Source: an uncultured Muribaculaceae bacterium
GTDB taxonomy: Bacteria; Bacteroidota; Bacteroidia; Bacteroidales; Muribaculaceae
NCBI GenBank assembly: GCA_910578395.1
Contig: CAJTPZ010000016.1
Span: forward strand, 1-37,333
DNA: 37,333 nt
Direction: 5' to 3'
The stretch's first letter is position 1, and each line of letters begins with the position of its first letter. This document shows, in pieces, positions 33,343 through 37,333 of the stretch. A program made the translations under genes and the position numbers. Below the pieces are notes generated by a model. It was not told the DNA's origin. It was given only the letters and a program-made list of their open reading frames with translations, and searched no databases.

Positions 33343-34194
33343 TTATTCTTCAGTTATCAGAATAGGCACATGAACAGCTACATATTCACTGTTACCTTTA
33401 CCGATAATAAACTGTATGAAATAATGCACTCCGGTTTCAAAACTTACAGGATTCAGTAAATTTATATACGCTTCCTTTGTGTCAACATTTTCATAATAAC
33501 CAGTTCCGAGAATTACACCCAGATTTTCCCAGTGCGAGCCACGATCAAGATCAAGACTTTTATCCCCGTCAATACCGGCATAAAGTTTATGCAATCGATT
33601 TATATACACATCTTCAAATTTGATATCAAGATCCTTGTATATCTGTGTCATATCTATTCTCCAACGCATTCCAAGCTCTGATTTCTTACATGTCTGTACC
33701 GGCATTGCAACCGCGTTCTGAGCCATACCCTCATAGGACAGACCAAACGCCATATCGCTTTTCGCATCACCGTAGAAGACATAGACATCACTGTAACTTA
33801 CAGACATATTGCCGGTAGCATCATAATCGACTGTAAGTATATAACTGCCTTCATCCTCTCCTTCCCGCACATCTGACACCTTAAGATCCTTTATCTCTCC
33901 CATAGGCAGATCGCCGGCCGGTTCTGTTTGGTCCCAGTCGAAATGAATATTATCGGCAGATACCGATGTTGGCAAAACCATAAAATCGGAAATCTCCGGA
34001 TCTGTTTCAATACCGCTGATTCTTACAGGCAACTCAATCGATCCCTTCGATACAAACGTGACATGCGAGATTGGCTCTGTCAGTGTCAGTTTTACTTCCG
34101 GCTTATTCTCTTCATCGTCACTGCAGGCAGCAAGCATGGCCGGCAACACGGCAAGCATCAGATACCGACCCGTTTTGCTCATTACATTTTTCAT
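33343..34194 (-). CDS. lipoprotein of unknown function in regulator/pore-former cluster
   Basis: 283 residues; signal peptide and lipobox LAAC (Cys24), then SDDEENKPEVKLTLTEP, typical of surface lipoproteins of Bacteroidales. The N-terminal domain (about 35-150) looks like an immunoglobulin-like beta-sandwich, with ELPVRISGIETDPEI and SYILTVDYDATGNMSVSY; the C-terminal half has no motif that I recognise. It starts 46 bases after the regulator stop with no clear promoter, so it may be co-transcribed with it. It could be a sensor partner, an adhesin or a partner of the pore-former; the sequence does not decide. Confidence 0.75.
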   Translation of the reverse strand: MKNVMSKTGRYLMLAVLPAMLAACSDDEENKPEVKLTLTEPISHVTFVSKGSIELPVRISGIETDPEISDFMVLPTSVSADNIHFDWDQTEPAGDLPMGEIKDLKVSDVREGEDEGSYILTVDYDATGNMSVSYSDVYVFYGDAKSDMAFGLSYEGMAQNAVAMPVQTCKKSELGMRWRIDMTQIYKDLDIKFEDVYINRLHKLYAGIDGDKSLDLDRGSHWENLGVILGTGYYENVDTKEAYINLLNPVSFETGVHYFIQFIIGKGNSEYVAVHVPILITEE

Positions 34195-34240
34195 TGATTG
34201 AATTATTTATCGTTTTAACAGTATGGATATTTGTCTAAAA

Positions 34241-36007
34241 TCATTTTTGCGAAGATGGCTTCAGATGCCGTTTACGATATTCATTGGGCGTAAGACCATA
34301 TCTCTCGGAAAACAGACGGTAAAATGTCGTAGAACTCGGTATACCACATTTAATCGCAACCCATTCAAGAGCATAACTTTCCGACTCGTTCATAAGCCTC
34401 ACAGCATAATCAAGCCTGAGATTATTTATATATTTTGAGAAAGAGGTCGCCGCATTTTCCCTGAACAAAGCGGCAAATCGATTTTTTGGAATACCATATC
34501 TGTTCAAAATAGTCTCTCTGGAAAAATCAGGATTAAGATAGAGCTGTTCTGTGATTATATCATTCTCAATCCTGTCCCAGATTTCCACATCCGATTCCGG
34601 CTTTGGCTTAACGGAAGCTGCGCCATATCGGCACGTACTTGCCGATTCCATCGATTCAACATCCGCATTTTTATTGCTTTCAACCATTGCTTGAATCGTT
34701 TTCTTCAGAGTCATATTCTCTTTTCTCTTATCATAGAATCTCTGTTTATATTCTGATATTTCTATTATCTCATTTGCCAATGAATCATTCTTACGTCGGA
34801 TTTCACACCCTTTGCGAAATATATATCCCAAAAGCACCGCTGCTATAGCAAGCAGCACTGCCAGAAAAGAAATCAACAAAGTCCTTAACCGAAGATCCTC
34901 TGATTGCTGTGCCAGTTTTTTATCCTTTTCATGAGCCTCATAAATTGCAGCAAGTTCAAGAGCTGAACTTTTCTGTTCTTCTGCTTTAAGAGCGTCTATC
35001 AACGACGCAAGCTGCTTATAATATACTGCGGCCGAATCGGTCATACCTTTCTTGTGATATGCATTACCCAACGAACGCTTGATTGTCACCATGTGGTAGT
35101 TGACCGTATCTCCCGATGCCTTCAACCTGGTCTCGCGACTACGGTTCATATCTATTACTGCATCATAACTTCCTGTCTCAAAAAGATAAGGCATCACAAT
35201 ATAATCGTGTGTAGTATTATGAGGCTGTACTTGCAGAAACCTATGATAGGTTTCTGCAGCAGCTTCTTTCTGTCCGAGATTATACAGAATGACCGTACGG
35301 TAAGCCAATAATATTTTCTGCTCCCGCTGCGGCAGTTCATCTACTTCACGTAAGTCAGGATTATCGGCATCCCATATACATTCCGCCTTGTCGAGCAATT
35401 TATATGCCTCCTCATATCTGCAGTCACGCATATAATATAAAATCAGTGTATTGTAATCATAGCGCAGATTATCATATTTCAGACGGTACTCACATTGCTC
35501 CATGATATTCAACGCGTCCAGCATGATCTTATATCCCCGGTCCTTATCCCCCTGAAGATACAGACTTTTACCCATGTTGAACAATGCAATGGACTCCATC
35601 GCACTGTTTCCTGACAGACGAGCCTTATCAAGAAGCCGTTTTACCATATCGGCTTTGCCGACCTCATTATGGATGCAATCGTATGTTGATATCAGGCGAT
35701 GCATCTGCTCCATACACAAAGTATCGTTTTCAAGCGCCTCTGCAGCCTCAAGCGCAGCCTGATATAACTTTAAAGCCTCATGGTATTTACCGTTATTGAA
35801 ATACAGATCTCCTTCCGTTATATCGAGCTGATATTTCGGCAATAACCCCTGCTTTCGGAGTTGCGACATGACCTCACAAGCTTTTGTATAATCAGTGAAC
35901 ATAAGCTCATATACAATATCTTCCGAAATATCCTCTGATTCTACTGAAGCAGATATCGAAATATCGGAAGCAAACAGTGCTGCAAGAATGGTTATCCAGA
36001 AACGCAC
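34241..36007 (-). CDS. transmembrane TPR regulator with AraC-type DNA-binding domain
   Basis: 588 residues from the GTG at 36007. A signal sequence (RFWITILAALFASDISISAS) leads to periplasmic TPR-like helices (about 45-350, e.g. GDLYFNNGKYHEALKLYQAA), one membrane helix (LLISFLAVLLAIAAVLLGYI), a coiled coil, and a cytoplasmic AraC-type pair of helix-turn-helices at the C-terminus (SFSKYINNLRLDYAVRLM, IPSSTTFYRLFSERYGLTPN). It probably senses a periplasmic cue and directly controls nearby genes. An in-frame TTG at 36064 exists, but it lies inside a TAGTTTTG promoter box, and the GTG directly precedes the signal peptide. Confidence 0.8.
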   Translation of the reverse strand: MRFWITILAALFASDISISASVESEDISEDIVYELMFTDYTKACEVMSQLRKQGLLPKYQLDITEGDLYFNNGKYHEALKLYQAALEAAEALENDTLCMEQMHRLISTYDCIHNEVGKADMVKRLLDKARLSGNSAMESIALFNMGKSLYLQGDKDRGYKIMLDALNIMEQCEYRLKYDNLRYDYNTLILYYMRDCRYEEAYKLLDKAECIWDADNPDLREVDELPQREQKILLAYRTVILYNLGQKEAAAETYHRFLQVQPHNTTHDYIVMPYLFETGSYDAVIDMNRSRETRLKASGDTVNYHMVTIKRSLGNAYHKKGMTDSAAVYYKQLASLIDALKAEEQKSSALELAAIYEAHEKDKKLAQQSEDLRLRTLLISFLAVLLAIAAVLLGYIFRKGCEIRRKNDSLANEIIEISEYKQRFYDKRKENMTLKKTIQAMVESNKNADVESMESASTCRYGAASVKPKPESDVEIWDRIENDIITEQLYLNPDFSRETILNRYGIPKNRFAALFRENAATSFSKYINNLRLDYAVRLMNESESYALEWVAIKCGIPSSTTFYRLFSERYGLTPNEYRKRHLKPSSQK

Positions 36008-36061
36008 CTTATGTGATATACCGTCAGTCAAAAGAAATTGCCAGTGATTGTGATTGGACTG

Positions 36062-36069
36062 CAAAACTA
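36062..36069 (-). promoter_or_regulatory. putative -7 box for TPR/AraC regulator
   Basis: Minus strand TAGTTTTG, an exact TAnnTTTG match, preceded by a near-copy TTTTTAG. It would start transcription near 36055 and leave a leader of about 48 bases before the GTG start at 36007. Confidence 0.45.
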
Positions 36070-36502
36070 AAACTAAAAATACATAGTCATGATCAATTCA
36101 AAAATATAGTTATCCCAATTTGTCAAACACACTTTTCACAATATCTATCTGGCTATATGCTATTTAAATATTATACGCGTATATCACATACAATCTCCGG
36201 TGACAAAACGGTATAAAAATCTCTACATCCGAGCACCATATTTTCAGGCATTCTCTAATGCCGATCAACATAATTCGAGGCATAATATATCCTTATCCTG
36301 AAACCATCATAACAATCATCCCATTATATTACATAAATTTAGATTTACGTCCGTTGACATCACGAATTTCACGAGCCATCACTCTTTAAGTCGATTGTAA
36401 CTGTCACCTCATCACAGTGGAGTCTCCGGCGGCAAAAAAGCTAAACAGCCACGCAGGTTGGTAATTCACATTATCTCTAAGTCACCGGTATTAATTATCG
36501 CC
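36065..36502. other. gene-free regulatory gap with palindrome
   Basis: No gene is seen in these 438 bases, upstream of the regulator. It holds a 12-bp perfect palindrome, TATACGCGTATA, at 36172-36183, and a GGCATT/AATGCC hairpin at 36247-36262 with a 4-base loop. Either could be a binding site for the regulator or another factor; neither has a U-run typical of a terminator. Confidence 0.4.
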
Positions 36503-37129
36503 TCAGAACTTGTTGAGGTGTATGCGGTGGAGTATGTTTATTTCTTTCTGTTTCGGCAGGAAAGCTCCTTCCGCGGGATACCCCATAGTTAACAGGCAGA
36601 TAAACTCATAGCCTTCAGGAGCGTTCACTATCTTCTTTATTTGCTCTGCTTCATCAGCCACAGGGATATGAAAGACAGTGCCAAGACCTTCGTCGGTAGC
36701 GGCAAGAAGCATATTTTCGAGTGCGCACCATGCCGATGCGAAGTAATTTAGCGAACTTTGTTCCACTGGGTGAAGCAACGGATTTTGTTTCTGATTGTAG
36801 AACGGTATGATAAGCAGACCGCTCTGCATCAGCATGCGTTGCTGTTTGGGAAGGGCGTCGGCAAACATCGCCATTTTGTCTTTGTCTCCGGTATTGTCAA
36901 CCTCAAAAACGAGGTCTTTGAACGCTGCCATATTTTTGGCAAGTGGTGCTATGACTTTTGCTATGTTCTCACGGCCGCGTACCACCACGAATTCAAACTG
37001 GCGCAGATGGTCGTTAGTCGGAGCCTTGAAAGCGGCCGAGATTACTTTGTTAAGGATTTCATCGCTTACTTCGCGGTCGGAGTAGTCGCGGTATGTTTGG
37101 CGATTATTCAATACTTCTGAAAATTCCAT
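36503..37129 (-). CDS. nitroreductase family protein
   Basis: 208 residues, the size of FMN-dependent nitroreductases. The opening NNRQTYRDYSDREVSDEIL and APTNDHLRQFEFVVV are the FMN-binding N-terminal blocks; the C-terminal EFICLLTMGYPAEGAFLPKQ is the family's end. It should reduce nitro compounds or quinones with NAD(P)H. The physiological substrate is unknown. It diverges from a probable AraC regulator over 98 bases, which suggests that it is controlled by it. Confidence 0.9.
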   Translation of the reverse strand: MEFSEVLNNRQTYRDYSDREVSDEILNKVISAAFKAPTNDHLRQFEFVVVRGRENIAKVIAPLAKNMAAFKDLVFEVDNTGDKDKMAMFADALPKQQRMLMQSGLLIIPFYNQKQNPLLHPVEQSSLNYFASAWCALENMLLAATDEGLGTVFHIPVADEAEQIKKIVNAPEGYEFICLLTMGYPAEGAFLPKQKEINILHRIHLNKF

Positions 37130-37156
37130 ATTCGTCTTTGTTTTTATTTATCGTCG

Positions 37157-37164
37157 CAAAGTTA
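37157..37164 (-). promoter_or_regulatory. putative -7 box for nitroreductase
   Basis: Minus strand TAACTTTG fits TAnnTTTG, 27 bases ahead of the ATG. No good TTG at -33. Confidence 0.4.
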
Positions 37165-37180
37165 CTACTGTTTATTGCCT

Positions 37181-37220
37181 TATATTTGTTGTATTGTTTC
37201 TAATGTTTGTTGTAAATTTG
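37181..37220 (+). promoter_or_regulatory. candidate promoter boxes for the partial AraC gene
   Basis: Two exact TAnnTTTG matches, TATATTTG (37181-37188) and TAAATTTG (37213-37220), precede ATG 37228. Using the second, transcription would start almost at the ATG, giving a leaderless or near-leaderless message; using the first it would leave about 30 bases of leader. Confidence 0.45.
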
Positions 37221-37227
37221 CAAAATT

Positions 37228-37333
37228 ATGAAAGATGCAGTAATACCATATACTTTACCCGAGGTTAAAGACCATTCTTTCTTTTTCATCTCTCAACATG
37301 TTGCCCCAAGTATCGAAGCCAAAATGCACCGCC
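37228..37333 (+). CDS. probable AraC family regulator, 5' fragment
   Basis: An open frame from ATG 37228 to the window end, giving MKDAVIPYTLPEVKDHSFFF then ISQHVAPSIEAKMHR (35 codons). The HVAPSIEAKMHR stretch looks like the start of a cupin sensor domain of an AraC-type regulator, where a HxH-like motif follows. It diverges from the nitroreductase gene. The DNA-binding part lies outside the window, so the call is tentative. Confidence 0.55.
   Translation, partial: MKDAVIPYTLPEVKDHSFFFISQHVAPSIEAKMHR

Noticed and set aside
1..37333. tRNA genes, CRISPR arrays, transposases
   Set aside because: I looked for tRNA T-arm patterns, regularly spaced repeats and transposase motifs and recognised none.

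Overview
The window looks like a chromosomal segment of a gut Bacteroidales bacterium, most likely Muribaculaceae-like (family placement is inference). Supporting signs are an N-succinylornithine-type carbamoyltransferase, many Bacteroidetes-style lipoproteins, GH92 and GH95 glycosidases, DUF3667/DUF3737/DUF5715 proteins, and several upstream TAnnTTTG boxes of the Bacteroidetes primary sigma factor. I recognised no tRNA, rRNA, CRISPR array or transposase.

Layout. 0.1-5.7 kb (minus): a tightly packed operon argF' - low-molecular-weight tyrosine phosphatase - DUF5715 lipoprotein - AsmA-like protein. 5.7-6.3 kb: a divergent intergenic region with a 25-bp direct repeat, a 12-bp inverted repeat and a frameshifted, truncated XRE regulator remnant. 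6.3-12.8 kb (minus): overlapping AlkD-like - queA - TPM genes, then POT transporter, sufE and an M28 glutaminyl-cyclase lipoprotein. 12.8-15.35 kb: a scrambled accessory patch in which three related small lipoprotein genes (one frameshifted) alternate with eroded fragments resembling a secreted zinc metalloprotease, and the patch is bracketed by two copies of a repeat sharing its ends. 15.3-18.1 kb: divergent MFS and AI-2E-family genes. 18.2-21.6 kb (plus): an unknown lipoprotein, a GHL10 glycosidase-like protein and a GT2 glycosyltransferase. 21.7-26.5 kb: divergent GH92 and GH95 genes. 26.5-29.4 kb (minus): gmd - fcl - zupT-like. 29.5-36.0 kb (minus): a membrane-anchored TPR/AraC-type regulator, an unknown lipoprotein, a large lipoprotein with a leukocidin-like beta-barrel pore-forming region, a DUF3667 membrane protein and a DUF3737 beta-helix protein. 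36.5 kb to the end: a nitroreductase divergent from the start of a probable AraC regulator cut by the window edge.

How it fits together. Most of the window is core metabolism (arginine synthesis, queuosine, Fe-S assembly, GDP-fucose synthesis) plus host-glycan use (alpha-fucosidase, alpha-mannosidase). The two parts most likely to hold something new are the 12.8-15.3 kb lipoprotein/metalloprotease-remnant array with its flanking repeats, and the 29.5-36.0 kb cluster that puts a one-protein transmembrane transcription factor directly upstream of a lipoprotein pore-former candidate.
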